From Actinomycetes bacterium (GTDB lineage: Bacteria; Actinomycetota; Actinomycetes; Actinomycetales; Cellulomonadaceae), in the NCBI GenBank assembly GCA_023424135.1, contig JAFAEH010000207.1:1-17325 (forward strand): DNA of 17,325 nucleotides, read 5' to 3'. Positions 7,875 to 17,325 of the stretch are shown piece after piece (position 1 is the first letter of the stretch; each line of letters begins with the position of its first letter). The translations under genes and the position numbers were made by a program. Under the pieces are notes generated by a model, which saw only the letters and a program-made list of their open reading frames with translations, ran no database searches and was not told where the DNA came from.

Positions 7875-7925
7875 CCTGTGTGCAGCCGTCTGCTGCGCCC
7901 GGTTCTCTCCACCGCGCCGATGCGG

Positions 7926-7934
7926 TTGTCCACA
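7926..7934 (+). promoter_or_regulatory. Perfect DnaA box in oriC
   Basis: TTGTCCACA, an exact consensus box and the only perfect one I found inside the dnaA-dnaN intergenic region. It stands alone, about 250 bp left of the main cluster, and could be the high-affinity anchor for DnaA loading. Confidence 0.9.
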
Positions 7935-8264
7935 GGTTTGCACACTGCCTGGGGACATTCGTGAACGCCTTCACCCAATCGGGCCAATCGGACCGGGCGC
8001 TCGCCCGGACGCGTCACACATACCACGCTGACCTGCACCGATGCCCGACCTCGTCGTGCCCGACGACGCTGTCACAGCCGCACGACCCGGACGCACGTCC
8101 GACATGCGTGAGAGGACTCTCACCGTCAAAACGGTACGAACCGCTTGACGCGACCCGCGCACTCCGGGTGAAACATGCATGGGACGAATGTTCACACCTG
8201 TGTACAGACCTGTGGATGGCGGTGGACGACACGCCGTGGCGCTGTGGACCGACGACCCCTCGTC

Positions 8265-8300
8265 GGTGGACGCCCGGGGACGGCCCTCGCCGCGTCCACC
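8265..8300. promoter_or_regulatory. Central inverted repeat of oriC box cluster
   Basis: GGTGGACGC (8265-8273) and GCGTCCACC (8292-8300) form a perfect 9-bp inverted repeat around an 18-bp centre. Each arm is a degenerate DnaA box. Most boxes to the left read on the minus strand and most to the right on the plus strand, so this repeat is the symmetry centre of the origin cluster. A second small inverted pair, GTCCAC/GTGGAC, lies at 8357-8372. Confidence 0.7.
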
Positions 8301-8559
8301 GCCATCCACGGCGCGGGACGCGACGCCCACACCCGTCTCCACACGCCGACACGCCTGTCCACCTGCGTGGACGTGCGTTCTCCACATCACCCACAGGACC
8401 GATGACGACGACGACACCTCTCCCTGGAAGTGATCCACACACCGACGTGGGGCTGTGGCTGCGCGAGGAACCGGCCGCCCCACGCCTTCGTCGCGCCCGT
8501 GTCGACCACGACTCCCGGACGACACAGCCGGTGGTGTACCGAGCGTCGGACCTGTCGCG

Positions 8560-8565
8560 TAGTGT
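8560..8565 (+). promoter_or_regulatory. Possible -10 element for dnaN
   Basis: TAGTGT fits the TAnnnT -10 pattern about 88 bp before the dnaN start, giving a plausible short leader. No convincing -35 is seen 16-18 bp upstream. Confidence 0.3.
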
Positions 8566-8652
8566 TCGGGACAGCCCCGCCAGCGCCCGTCGCCGCGCGT
8601 GTCCGGACCGCCGCACACGTGCCGACCGGGCCGGACGACGAGAAGGTGATGC

Positions 8653-9783
8653 ATGAGGTTCCGCGTCGATCGTGACGTGCTCGCCGACGCCGTCACGTGG
8701 ACCGCACGCAGCCTGCCCACCCGGCCCCCCGTGCCCGTCCTCGCAGGCGTGCGCATCGAGGCGGACACGACGGGCACGATCCAGCTCTCGAGCTTCGACT
8801 ACGAGGTCTCGGCGCGTGCGCAGCTCCCGGCCGACGTCAGCGAGCCCGGCACCGTCCTGGTCTCGGGCCGGCTACTCGCGGAGATCTCCCGCGCGCTGCC
8901 CGCCAAGCCGGTCGACGTCGTCCTGGACGGCACGAAGGTCCAGGTCACGTGCGGGGCGAGCCGCTTCACGCTGCTCACCATGCCGGTCGAGGACTACCCG
9001 AACCTCCCGGCGATGCCGCCGGTGACGGGGACGGTCGACGGCGACGAGCTCACCCACGCGGTCGCGCAGGTCTCGGTCGCGGCGAGCCGCGACGACACGT
9101 TGCCGCTGCTCACGGGGGTGCGCGTCGAGATCGAGGGCGAGAAGGTCACGCTCCTGGCGACCGACCGCTACCGGCTCGCGCTGCGTGAGATGACGTGGAA
9201 GCCGTCCTCCCCCGACGTCGAGGCGGTGGCGCTCGTGCGCGCACGCACGCTGTCGGACGCGGCCAAGTCGCTCGGCGGCGCCGGCTCGGTGTCCATCGCG
9301 CTGTCGACGGGTGGCGGCGTGGACCTCGTCGGCTTCGAGGCCGGCGGGCGCCAGACGACCAGCCTGCTCGTCGACGGCGACTACCCGCCCGTGCGTCGGC
9401 TGTTCCCCGACGAGACGCCGATCCACGCGATCGTCAGCACGTCGTCGCTGGCCGAGGCGGCCAAGCGCGTCGCGCTCGTCGCGGAGCGCAACACGCCCAT
9501 CCGCCTGACGTTCACGGACGGCCAGGTCGTCCTCGACGCGGGCCAGGGCGATGACGCGCAGGCGTCGGAGGCGCTGGAGGCGGTGCTCGTCGGCGAGGAC
9601 ATCTCGGTCGCGTTCAACCCCCACTTCCTCGCCGACGGTCTCGGGGCGCTCGACACCGCCTTCGTGCGCATGTCGTTCACGCACCCGAACAAGCCGGTCG
9701 AGTTCACGGGCCAGGAGTCGCTCGACGGCGACGACCGCAAGGACTACCGCTACCTGCTGGTGCCGATCCGCTTCCCCGGCTGA
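8653..9783 (+). CDS. dnaN: DNA polymerase III beta subunit (sliding clamp)
   Basis: 376 residues, normal for actinobacteria. The dimeric ring clamp tethers DNA polymerase III and other clamp-binding proteins to DNA. Three similar clamp domains are expected at about 1-120, 125-245 and 250-376. Typical segments visible are RPPVPVLAGVRIEA in domain 1, LLTGVRVEIEG and LATDRYRLALRE in domain 2, and the C-terminal YLLVPIRFPG, which belongs to the peptide-binding pocket region. The ATG is preceded by GAGAAGG with a 6-bp gap. It lies directly right of oriC in the classic dnaA-oriC-dnaN order. Confidence 0.97.
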   Translation: MRFRVDRDVLADAVTWTARSLPTRPPVPVLAGVRIEADTTGTIQLSSFDYEVSARAQLPADVSEPGTVLVSGRLLAEISRALPAKPVDVVLDGTKVQVTCGASRFTLLTMPVEDYPNLPAMPPVTGTVDGDELTHAVAQVSVAASRDDTLPLLTGVRVEIEGEKVTLLATDRYRLALREMTWKPSSPDVEAVALVRARTLSDAAKSLGGAGSVSIALSTGGGVDLVGFEAGGRQTTSLLVDGDYPPVRRLFPDETPIHAIVSTSSLAEAAKRVALVAERNTPIRLTFTDGQVVLDAGQGDDAQASEALEAVLVGEDISVAFNPHFLADGLGALDTAFVRMSFTHPNKPVEFTGQESLDGDDRKDYRYLLVPIRFPG

Positions 9784-9800
9784 CCTGCACCGGCCCACCC

Positions 9801-9852
9801 GTCCCGGAGGCACCGGCACCCCGCCCGCGCGAGGTCGCCACCGGTGCGGGAC
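9801..9852. other. Stem-loop between dnaN and gnd
   Basis: GCACCGG (9810-9816) pairs with CCGGTGC (9841-9847). With a small bulge, GTCCC (9801-9805) pairs with GGGAC (9848-9852). It may be the dnaN terminator or a leader structure of gnd; there is no T-tract. The remaining 70 bp before gnd show no clear promoter. Confidence 0.35.
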
Positions 9853-9924
9853 AGTGGCCGGGGCGACGTGCCGCAGCCAGCGGTCACGGCCCCGGCGAGC
9901 ACGAGCCACGAGAGGGGCGAGGGC

Positions 9925-10854
9925 ATGCACATCGGGTTGGTCGGCCTGGGCAAGATGGGCGCGAACATGCGTCAGCGGATCCGCGACGCGGGGATCGAGG
10001 TCACGGGGTTCGACCGCAACCCCGACGTGACGGACGTGCCGTCGCTCGAGGCCCTCGTCGAGGCCCTGCCCGCAGGTGAGCGTGTGGTGTGGGTCATGGT
10101 CCCGTCGGGTCCGATCACCGACGCCGTGATCCACGACCTCGCGGGTGTGCTCGCCGCGGGCGACCTCGTGATCGACGGCGGCAACTCGTACTACCAGGAC
10201 GACGCACCGCACGCCGCGACGCTCGGCGAGCGCGGGATCGGCTTCATCGACGCCGGTGTCTCGGGCGGGATCTGGGGCCTGGAGAACGGGTACGGCCTCA
10301 TGGTCGGCGGCGACCCGGCGGACGTCGAGCGCGCGATGCCCGTGTTCGACGCGCTGCGTCCCCCGGGCGAGCGGGCGGACGGGTTCGTCCACGCGGGCCC
10401 GGTCGGGGCGGGGCACTACGCGAAGATGGTGCACAACGGCATCGAGTACGGCCTCATGCAGGCGTACGCCGAGGGCTACGAGCTGCTCGCGGCCAAGGAC
10501 CTGGTCACCGACGTGCCGGCGACGATGCGCGCGTGGACGACGGGGACGGTCGTGCGGTCGTGGCTGCTGGACCTGCTCGTCCAGGCGCTCGAGGAGGACC
10601 CGCGCTTCGGTGCGATCGACGACTGGGTCGAGGACTCGGGCGAGGGACGCTGGACGGTCGACGAGGCGATCGACCTGGCCGTGCCCGCACCCGTCATCGC
10701 GGCCTCGCTGTTCGCGCGGTTCTCCTCGCGCCAGGGCGAGTCCCCCGCGATGAAGGCCGTCGCGGCGCTGCGTCAGCAGTTCGGCGGGCACGCCGTGCGG
10801 GCGGCCGGTGCCGACACCGTGACCCCGGGCGCCCCGCCGACGTCCGAGGCCTGA
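9925..10854 (+). CDS. gnd: 6-phosphogluconate dehydrogenase, decarboxylating, short form
   Basis: 309 residues, so the short class (about 300) and not the 470-residue NADP enzyme. It oxidises and decarboxylates 6-phosphogluconate to ribulose 5-phosphate in the cytosol. The Rossmann motif GLGKMG is at 7-12, IDGGNS at 83-88, and the catalytic pair Lys167 and Glu174 sits in YAKMVHNGIEYG, with the same 7-residue spacing as in other family members. Asp30 in GFDRN, at the end of the second beta strand, suggests a preference for NAD over NADP (inference). The start is the ATG after GAGGGGCGAG; an upstream extension lacks homology. A gnd between dnaN and recF is a known actinobacterial arrangement; its stop is 6 bp before recF. 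Confidence 0.93.
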   Translation: MHIGLVGLGKMGANMRQRIRDAGIEVTGFDRNPDVTDVPSLEALVEALPAGERVVWVMVPSGPITDAVIHDLAGVLAAGDLVIDGGNSYYQDDAPHAATLGERGIGFIDAGVSGGIWGLENGYGLMVGGDPADVERAMPVFDALRPPGERADGFVHAGPVGAGHYAKMVHNGIEYGLMQAYAEGYELLAAKDLVTDVPATMRAWTTGTVVRSWLLDLLVQALEEDPRFGAIDDWVEDSGEGRWTVDEAIDLAVPAPVIAASLFARFSSRQGESPAMKAVAALRQQFGGHAVRAAGADTVTPGAPPTSEA

Positions 10855-10860
10855 GCGCAC

Positions 10861-12081
10861 GTGTACGTCGCGCACCTGTCCCTCACCGACTTCCGGTCGT
10901 ACCCGCAGGTCGAGCTGCCGCTCGAGCCGGGCATCACCGCGCTCGTCGGGCCGAACGGGCAGGGCAAGACGAACCTCGTCGAGGCCGTGGGCTACGTCGC
11001 GACGCTCGGCAGCCACCGCGTGCCGTCGGACGCGGCGCTGGTGCGGTCCGGGGCGAGCCGGGCGGTCGTGCGGGCCAAGGTCGTGCGCGACGAGCGGGCG
11101 ACCCTGGTCGAGGTCGAGGTGACACCCGGCAAGGCGAACCGTGCGCGGGTCAACGGCGGGTCCCCCGGGCGGGCGCGGGACGTGCTGGGCATCCTGCGCA
11201 CGGTGCTGTTCGCCCCGGAGGACCTGTCGCTCGTCAAGGGCGACCCCGACGGCCGGCGCCGGTTCCTCGACGACCTGCTCGTGCAGCTCACACCGCGCAT
11301 CGCGGGTGTCCTGGGTGACTACGAGCGCGTGCTGCGGCAGCGATCGGCCCTCCTGAAGTCGGCCGCGGCCGCGACCCGTGCACGCTCGGGCGCGGACCTG
11401 CGCACGCTCGACGTGTGGGACGCGAAGCTCGCGTCCACGGGCGCCCAGGTCGTGGTGGCCCGCGAGGCACTGGTCGCGGCCCTGCGCCCGCGCGCCGCGG
11501 ATGCGTACCGGCAGGTCAGCGCCGGGCAGGGTGAGCTCGAGCTGACGTACCGCTCGTCGCTGGACGCCGTCGCCGCACCGGCCGACGCCGCACCGGGGGT
11601 CGGGCCCGGACCCGCTCCCGAGCCCGGCGCGCGCGCGGGCGTCGACCTCGTCGAGGCGCGGCTGCTCGACGCGATGGGTCGTCTGCGCAGCAAGGAGATC
11701 GAGCGGGGCGTGTGCCTGGTCGGCCCGCACCGCGACGACCTCGTCCTGACCCTGGGCGGCCTGCCCGCCAAGGGGTACGCGAGCCACGGCGAGTCGTGGT
11801 CGGTCGCGCTCGCGCTGCGCCTCGCGTCGTACCAGCTGCTGACGCACGGCGTCGACGACGCGGGTGCGTGGGCGGCCGACTGGGGTCCCGACGGTGAGCC
11901 CGTGCTCATCCTCGACGACGTGTTCGCGGAGCTCGACGCCCGGCGTCGCGAGCGGCTCGCCGAGCTCGTCGCCCCCGCACGCCAGGTGCTCGTCACGGCC
12001 GCCGTCCCGCAGGACGTGCCCGAGCCGCTGGCCGGTGCGCGCGTCGACGTCATGGGTGGTGAGGTGGCGCGTGTCCTCTAG
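10861..12081 (+). CDS. recF: DNA replication and repair protein RecF
   Basis: 406 residues, an SMC-like ATPase that acts with RecO and RecR to load RecA at single-strand gaps. Walker A GPNGQGKT is at 30-37, the ABC-type signature region SHGESWSVALALR lies near 313-325, and Walker B VLILDDVFAELD is at 348-359. FAPEDLSLVKGDP is the typical conserved segment near 119-131. A Pro/Ala/Gly-rich insert at about 237-261 looks like a flexible loop. Translation starts at GTG, 6 bp after gnd, with only a weak GAGG ahead, so coupling to gnd is likely. Its last codons overlap dciA by 11 bp. Confidence 0.96.
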   Translation: MYVAHLSLTDFRSYPQVELPLEPGITALVGPNGQGKTNLVEAVGYVATLGSHRVPSDAALVRSGASRAVVRAKVVRDERATLVEVEVTPGKANRARVNGGSPGRARDVLGILRTVLFAPEDLSLVKGDPDGRRRFLDDLLVQLTPRIAGVLGDYERVLRQRSALLKSAAAATRARSGADLRTLDVWDAKLASTGAQVVVAREALVAALRPRAADAYRQVSAGQGELELTYRSSLDAVAAPADAAPGVGPGPAPEPGARAGVDLVEARLLDAMGRLRSKEIERGVCLVGPHRDDLVLTLGGLPAKGYASHGESWSVALALRLASYQLLTHGVDDAGAWAADWGPDGEPVLILDDVFAELDARRRERLAELVAPARQVLVTAAVPQDVPEPLAGARVDVMGGEVARVL

Positions 12082-12700
12082 CCGCGCCGAGGGTCCGCGC
12101 GGCGGTGCGGCGCGCGACGGCAGCGGCGACGTGCAGGACGGTGACGGCGCGCTGCTGCCGGCACGTGCGGGGGTCCCGACGACGGTCCCGGACGGTGTCC
12201 CCGTCACCGAGCTCGTCGCCCTGACCCCGCCTGAGCAGGTCGCGCGGGCTGCGCTGGGTCGCGCCAAGGCCGCCGCACGGGCCCGCGGTCTTCGCCCGGG
12301 CGTCACCCCGGCCAGGCCGCTGAGCAGCGGCGCCGCACCGGGTCCGCGCGACCCCCAGCCGCTGGCGCTGTCGGCCGGGCTGCTGGCGCGCGACCTCGGG
12401 TGGGAGCCGGGCCTGGTCGTGGGTGACCTGGTGCACCGCTGGGCGCAGATCGTCGGCCCGCAGGTCGCCGACCACTGCGAGTACGTGTCGTTCACCGCCG
12501 GGCTGCTGACGGTCCGGGCGTCGTCGACCGCGTGGGCGGCGAACCTGCGTCTGCTCGCGCCGGCGATGCTGGCGCGGTTCGACGACGCGCTCGGTGCGGG
12601 TGTCGTGGTCCAGGTCGACGTGCTGGGACCGGTGGGTCACGGGTTCGGCCGGGGACCGCGGCGTGTGGCGGGCCGCGGGCCGCGCGACACGTACGGCTGA
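12071..12700 (+). CDS. dciA: DciA-like protein (DUF721), probable helicase-loading factor
   Basis: 209 residues. DciA proteins support loading of the replicative helicase DnaB in bacteria that lack DnaC or DnaI. The first ~95 residues are low-complexity (Gly/Arg/Asp then Ala/Arg/Pro) with a basic helix at 57-73. The DUF721 domain covers about 99-188: a helix LLARDLGW, the core motif HRWAQIVG (122-129), then VADHCEYVSFTAGLLTVRA and STAWAANLRLL. The Gly/Arg tail after 188 may bind DNA. The GTG at 12071 overlaps the recF end and has a GGTGAGGTGG-like site before it; another in-frame GTG lies at 12056. This gene regularly sits between recF and gyrB in actinobacteria, which supports a replication role. 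Confidence 0.88.
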   Translation: MSSSRAEGPRGGAARDGSGDVQDGDGALLPARAGVPTTVPDGVPVTELVALTPPEQVARAALGRAKAAARARGLRPGVTPARPLSSGAAPGPRDPQPLALSAGLLARDLGWEPGLVVGDLVHRWAQIVGPQVADHCEYVSFTAGLLTVRASSTAWAANLRLLAPAMLARFDDALGAGVVVQVDVLGPVGHGFGRGPRRVAGRGPRDTYG

Positions 12701-12741
12701 CACCCCTGCCGCGTACCGCCCTGCGGGCGGCGCCCAGGAGG

Positions 12742-12747
12742 TAGACT
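12742..12747 (+). promoter_or_regulatory. gyrB promoter -10 element
   Basis: TAGACT fits TAnnnT and sits in the 185-bp gap after dciA. Transcription would start near 12754, leaving a leader of about 130 nt before gyrB. No good -35 is visible. A separate gyrBA promoter is plausible because gyrase genes are commonly controlled by DNA supercoiling. Confidence 0.45.
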
Positions 12748-12777
12748 GGACACGTCAACAGAGGCGCCTGCCTGCCC

Positions 12778-12843
12778 TCGTGAGCCGAGAACTCCGCAGC
12801 CGTGGGGTGATCCGGTCTCCCGGAGGCTCGTAGCCGCTCACGA
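12778..12843 (+). promoter_or_regulatory. Structured gyrB leader with possible 17-codon upstream frame
   Basis: TCGTGAGC (12778-12785) and GCTCACGA (12836-12843) form a perfect 8-bp inverted repeat enclosing 50 bases. Inside, ACTCCG (12791-12796) and CGGAGG (near 12821) could form another stem. A GTG at 12780 opens a 17-codon frame, MSRELRSRGVIRSPGGS, ending at the TAG at 12831-12833 inside the same structure. Four of its codons are Arg. Its ribosome-binding site is poor. It might be a regulatory leader; coding is unproven. Confidence 0.3.
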
Positions 12844-12885
12844 CGCGCCTGGCGCGTACCGAGCTCTCGAGGAGAACCGCTGCCC

Positions 12886-14967
12886 GTGGCCGACCAGAGC
12901 ACCCCTCGCGATCCGCACGACGACGCCGAGGGGCAGGGCAGCACCACCCCGCCGACGGCGCGAGCCGGTGACGGGTCGTACGACGCCAGCGCGATCACCG
13001 TCCTCGAGGGACTCGAGGCCGTGCGCAAGCGCCCCGGCATGTACATCGGCTCGACGGGTGCGCGCGGTCTGCACCACCTCGTGTACGAGGTCGTCGACAA
13101 CTCCGTCGACGAGGCGCTGGCCGGGTACTGCGACACGATCGAGGTGACGCTGCTGGCCGACGGCGGGGTCCGCGTGACCGACAACGGCCGTGGCATCCCC
13201 GTCGCGATCCACCCGACCGAGGGCAAGCCGACCCTCGAGGTCGTCATGACGATCCTGCACGCCGGAGGCAAGTTCGGCGGCGGCGGGTACGCGGTGTCCG
13301 GCGGTCTGCACGGCGTCGGCATCTCGGTCGTCAACGCGCTCTCGACGCGGGTGTCGTCGCGGGTGAAGCGCGACGGGTACGCGTGGAGCATGGAGTTCGC
13401 CGACGGCGGCAAGCCGGTGGGCGAGATCGAGCGCGGCGAGGCGACGGACGAGACGGGCACGTCGCAGACCTTCTGGGCGGACCCGACCATCTTCGAGACG
13501 GTCGACTACGACTTCGAGACCCTGCGTGCGCGCTTCCAGCAGATGGCGTTCCTCAACAAGGGCCTGCGCATCACGCTCGTCGACGAGCGACCGCAGCACA
13601 CCGACACCGAGGACGAGATCACGGGTGAGGCGACGCCCGACGACGACGCCGCGCCGACGCCGGCCCGCACGGTCTCCTACCGCTACGACGGTGGCCTGGT
13701 CGACTACGTGAAGCACCTGAACTCGACCAAGAAGGTCGAGGTCGTCCACCCCGAGGTCATCGACTTCGAGGCCGAGGACACCGTCCGCAAGATCTCCGTC
13801 GAGATCGCCCTGCAGTGGACCACCGCCTACTCCGAGTCGGTGCACACGTACGCGAACACGATCTCGACGACCGAGGGCGGCACGCACGAGGAGGGCTTCC
13901 GTGCGGCGATGACGTCGCTGGTCAACCGCTACGCGCGGGAGAAGAACATCCTCAAGGAGAAGGAGGAGAACCTCACGGGTGACGACATCCGCGAGGGGCT
14001 GACCGCCGTCATCTCCGTCAAGCTCGGCGAGCCGCAGTTCGAGGGCCAGACCAAGACGAAGCTCGGCAACACCGAGGCGAAGACGTTCGTGCAGCGCGTC
14101 GTCAACGAGCAGCTCGGCGACTGGCTCGACTCGCACCCGATCGAGGCCAAGGACGTCATCCGCAAGTCCATCCAGGCGGCCGCGGCCCGCATGGCCGCGC
14201 GCAAGGCCCGTGAGGCCACGCGTCGCAAGGGCCTGCTGGACTCCAACTCGATGCCGGGCAAGCTCAAGGACTGCCAGTCCAACCGCCCGGAGGAGTGCGA
14301 GGTCTTCATCGTCGAGGGCGACTCGGCCGGCGGTTCGGCCGTCCGTGGGCGCAACCCGCGCACGCAGGCGATCCTGCCGATCCGCGGAAAGATCCTCAAC
14401 GTCGAGCGCGCACGTCTCGACAAGGCCCTGGGCAACCAGGAGGTCCAGGCGCTCATCACGGCGTTCGGCACCGGGATCGGCGAGGACTTCGACGTCTCCA
14501 AGCTGCGGTACCACAAGATCGTGCTCATGGCCGACGCCGACGTCGACGGCCAGCACATCCGCACGCTGCTGCTGACCCTGCTGTTCCGCTACATGCCCGA
14601 GCTCATCACCGCCGGGCACGTGTACATGGCGCAGCCGCCGCTGTACCGCATCAAGTGGACCAACGCCGACCACGACTACGTCTACTCCGACCGTGAGCGC
14701 GACGCGCTCGTCACCGAGGGCCGCGCCAACGGCAAGCGGCTGCCCAAGGAGAACGCGATCCAGCGGTACAAGGGTCTGGGCGAGATGGACTACTCCGAGC
14801 TGTGGGAGACCACGATGTCCCCCGAGCACCGCACGCTGCTGCAGGTGACGCTCGACGAGGCGGCCGCCGCCGACGAGATCTTCTCGGTGCTCATGGGCGA
14901 GGACGTCGAGGCGCGTCGCTCGTTCATCCAGCGCAACGCCAAGGACGTGCGCTTCCTCGACATCTGA
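12886..14967 (+). CDS. gyrB: DNA gyrase subunit B
   Basis: 693 residues, normal for actinobacterial GyrB. It is the ATPase half of gyrase, which introduces negative supercoils. The N-terminal GHKL ATPase has VRKRPGMYIGST, the presumed catalytic Glu68 in YEVVDNSVDEA, DNGRGIPV (99-106) and the lid GGLHGVGISVVNAL. The transducer domain contains an acidic Asp/Thr/Pro-rich insert near 240-260. The TOPRIM domain has EGDSAGGS (477-484) and the metal-binding DADVDG (550-555). It ends with the usual DVRFLDI. It starts at GTG behind GAGGAGAA; the first 35 residues are a low-complexity extension common in this group. It is followed by gyrA after 64 bp, so they are probably co-transcribed. Confidence 0.98.
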   Translation: MADQSTPRDPHDDAEGQGSTTPPTARAGDGSYDASAITVLEGLEAVRKRPGMYIGSTGARGLHHLVYEVVDNSVDEALAGYCDTIEVTLLADGGVRVTDNGRGIPVAIHPTEGKPTLEVVMTILHAGGKFGGGGYAVSGGLHGVGISVVNALSTRVSSRVKRDGYAWSMEFADGGKPVGEIERGEATDETGTSQTFWADPTIFETVDYDFETLRARFQQMAFLNKGLRITLVDERPQHTDTEDEITGEATPDDDAAPTPARTVSYRYDGGLVDYVKHLNSTKKVEVVHPEVIDFEAEDTVRKISVEIALQWTTAYSESVHTYANTISTTEGGTHEEGFRAAMTSLVNRYAREKNILKEKEENLTGDDIREGLTAVISVKLGEPQFEGQTKTKLGNTEAKTFVQRVVNEQLGDWLDSHPIEAKDVIRKSIQAAAARMAARKAREATRRKGLLDSNSMPGKLKDCQSNRPEECEVFIVEGDSAGGSAVRGRNPRTQAILPIRGKILNVERARLDKALGNQEVQALITAFGTGIGEDFDVSKLRYHKIVLMADADVDGQHIRTLLLTLLFRYMPELITAGHVYMAQPPLYRIKWTNADHDYVYSDRERDALVTEGRANGKRLPKENAIQRYKGLGEMDYSELWETTMSPEHRTLLQVTLDEAAAADEIFSVLMGEDVEARRSFIQRNAKDVRFLDI

Positions 14968-15031
14968 CGCGGGCGCCGGCGACCCCGGACCCCGCCACCG
15001 ACCCGCGCCGAACGACTGGAGTGACCCGCAC

Positions 15032-17325
<2,294 letters not shown>

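Larger units (their letters stand above)
7845..8652. other. Replication origin oriC
   Basis: An 808-bp non-coding stretch between dnaA and dnaN, the standard actinobacterial origin site. It contains one perfect DnaA box (7926-7934, TTGTCCACA) and many degenerate ones sharing the CCAC core. Minus-strand boxes start at 8199, 8211, 8221, 8243 and 8265. Plus-strand boxes start at 8188, 8292, 8302, 8335, 8355, 8378 and 8431. There is no long AT tract. The least GC-rich part, about 8125-8195, lies beside the box array and could be the unwinding region. An open frame runs across much of it but is Arg/His/Thr-rich and has no family resemblance, so I do not call a gene. Confidence 0.92.

Noticed and set aside
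7880..8656. 258-codon frame across oriC
   Set aside because: It overlaps the DnaA-box cluster and the dnaN start, has Arg/Thr/His/Pro-rich composition and shows no homology that I recognise.
8872..12495. 1207-codon minus-strand open frame
   Set aside because: It is antisense to dnaN, gnd, recF and dciA. Long antisense frames are expected in GC-rich coding DNA because stop codons are rare in that phase; the product is Arg/Asp/Val-rich with no family features.

Overview
The window is the chromosomal replication-origin neighbourhood of a very GC-rich actinobacterium. Gene order (rpmH-rnpA-yidD-yidC-jag leftward; dnaA-dnaN-gnd-recF-dciA-gyrB-gyrA rightward), frequent GTG/TTG starts, the short gnd between dnaN and recF, and the DnaA N-terminus all fit Micrococcales. 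My best guess is Cellulomonas or a close relative; this comes from recall of protein sequences, not from a search.

Layout. 1-3125: a gene-free stretch of about 3.1 kb holding four ParB-binding parS palindromes, three short-unit tandem repeats (8, 7 and 6 bp units) and a few smaller repeats and hairpins. 3126-5735: leftward operon rpmH, rnpA, yidD, yidC, jag, closed by a strong hairpin. 5736-6278: divergent regulatory region with an rpmH promoter candidate and two perfect DnaA boxes before dnaA. 6279-7844: dnaA. 7845-8652: oriC, about 0.8 kb, with one perfect and many degenerate DnaA boxes. 8653-12700: dnaN, gnd, recF and dciA, with the last three nearly contiguous. 12701-12885: gyrB leader. 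12886-17325: gyrB and gyrA, the latter cut by the window end at codon 764.

How it works together. DnaA binds and melts oriC. DciA is the likely helicase-loading factor, DnaN is the clamp, RecF acts in gap repair, and gyrase relieves supercoils. The leftward operon makes ribosomal protein L34, the RNase P protein and the membrane-insertion machinery YidD/YidC/Jag. The parS cluster 5-8 kb left of oriC is where ParB would load to organise and segregate the newly copied origins. parA, parB and rsmG, which commonly follow jag, are not in the window.

The genes themselves are ordinary. The unusual parts are the gene-free parS/tandem-repeat region, where one repeat array runs straight into a parS site, and the symmetric, helically phased DnaA-box arrangement in oriC. 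I found no convincing evidence of a wholly new defence or mobile system. The GyrA quinolone-contact position is Gly, which may matter for drug susceptibility.
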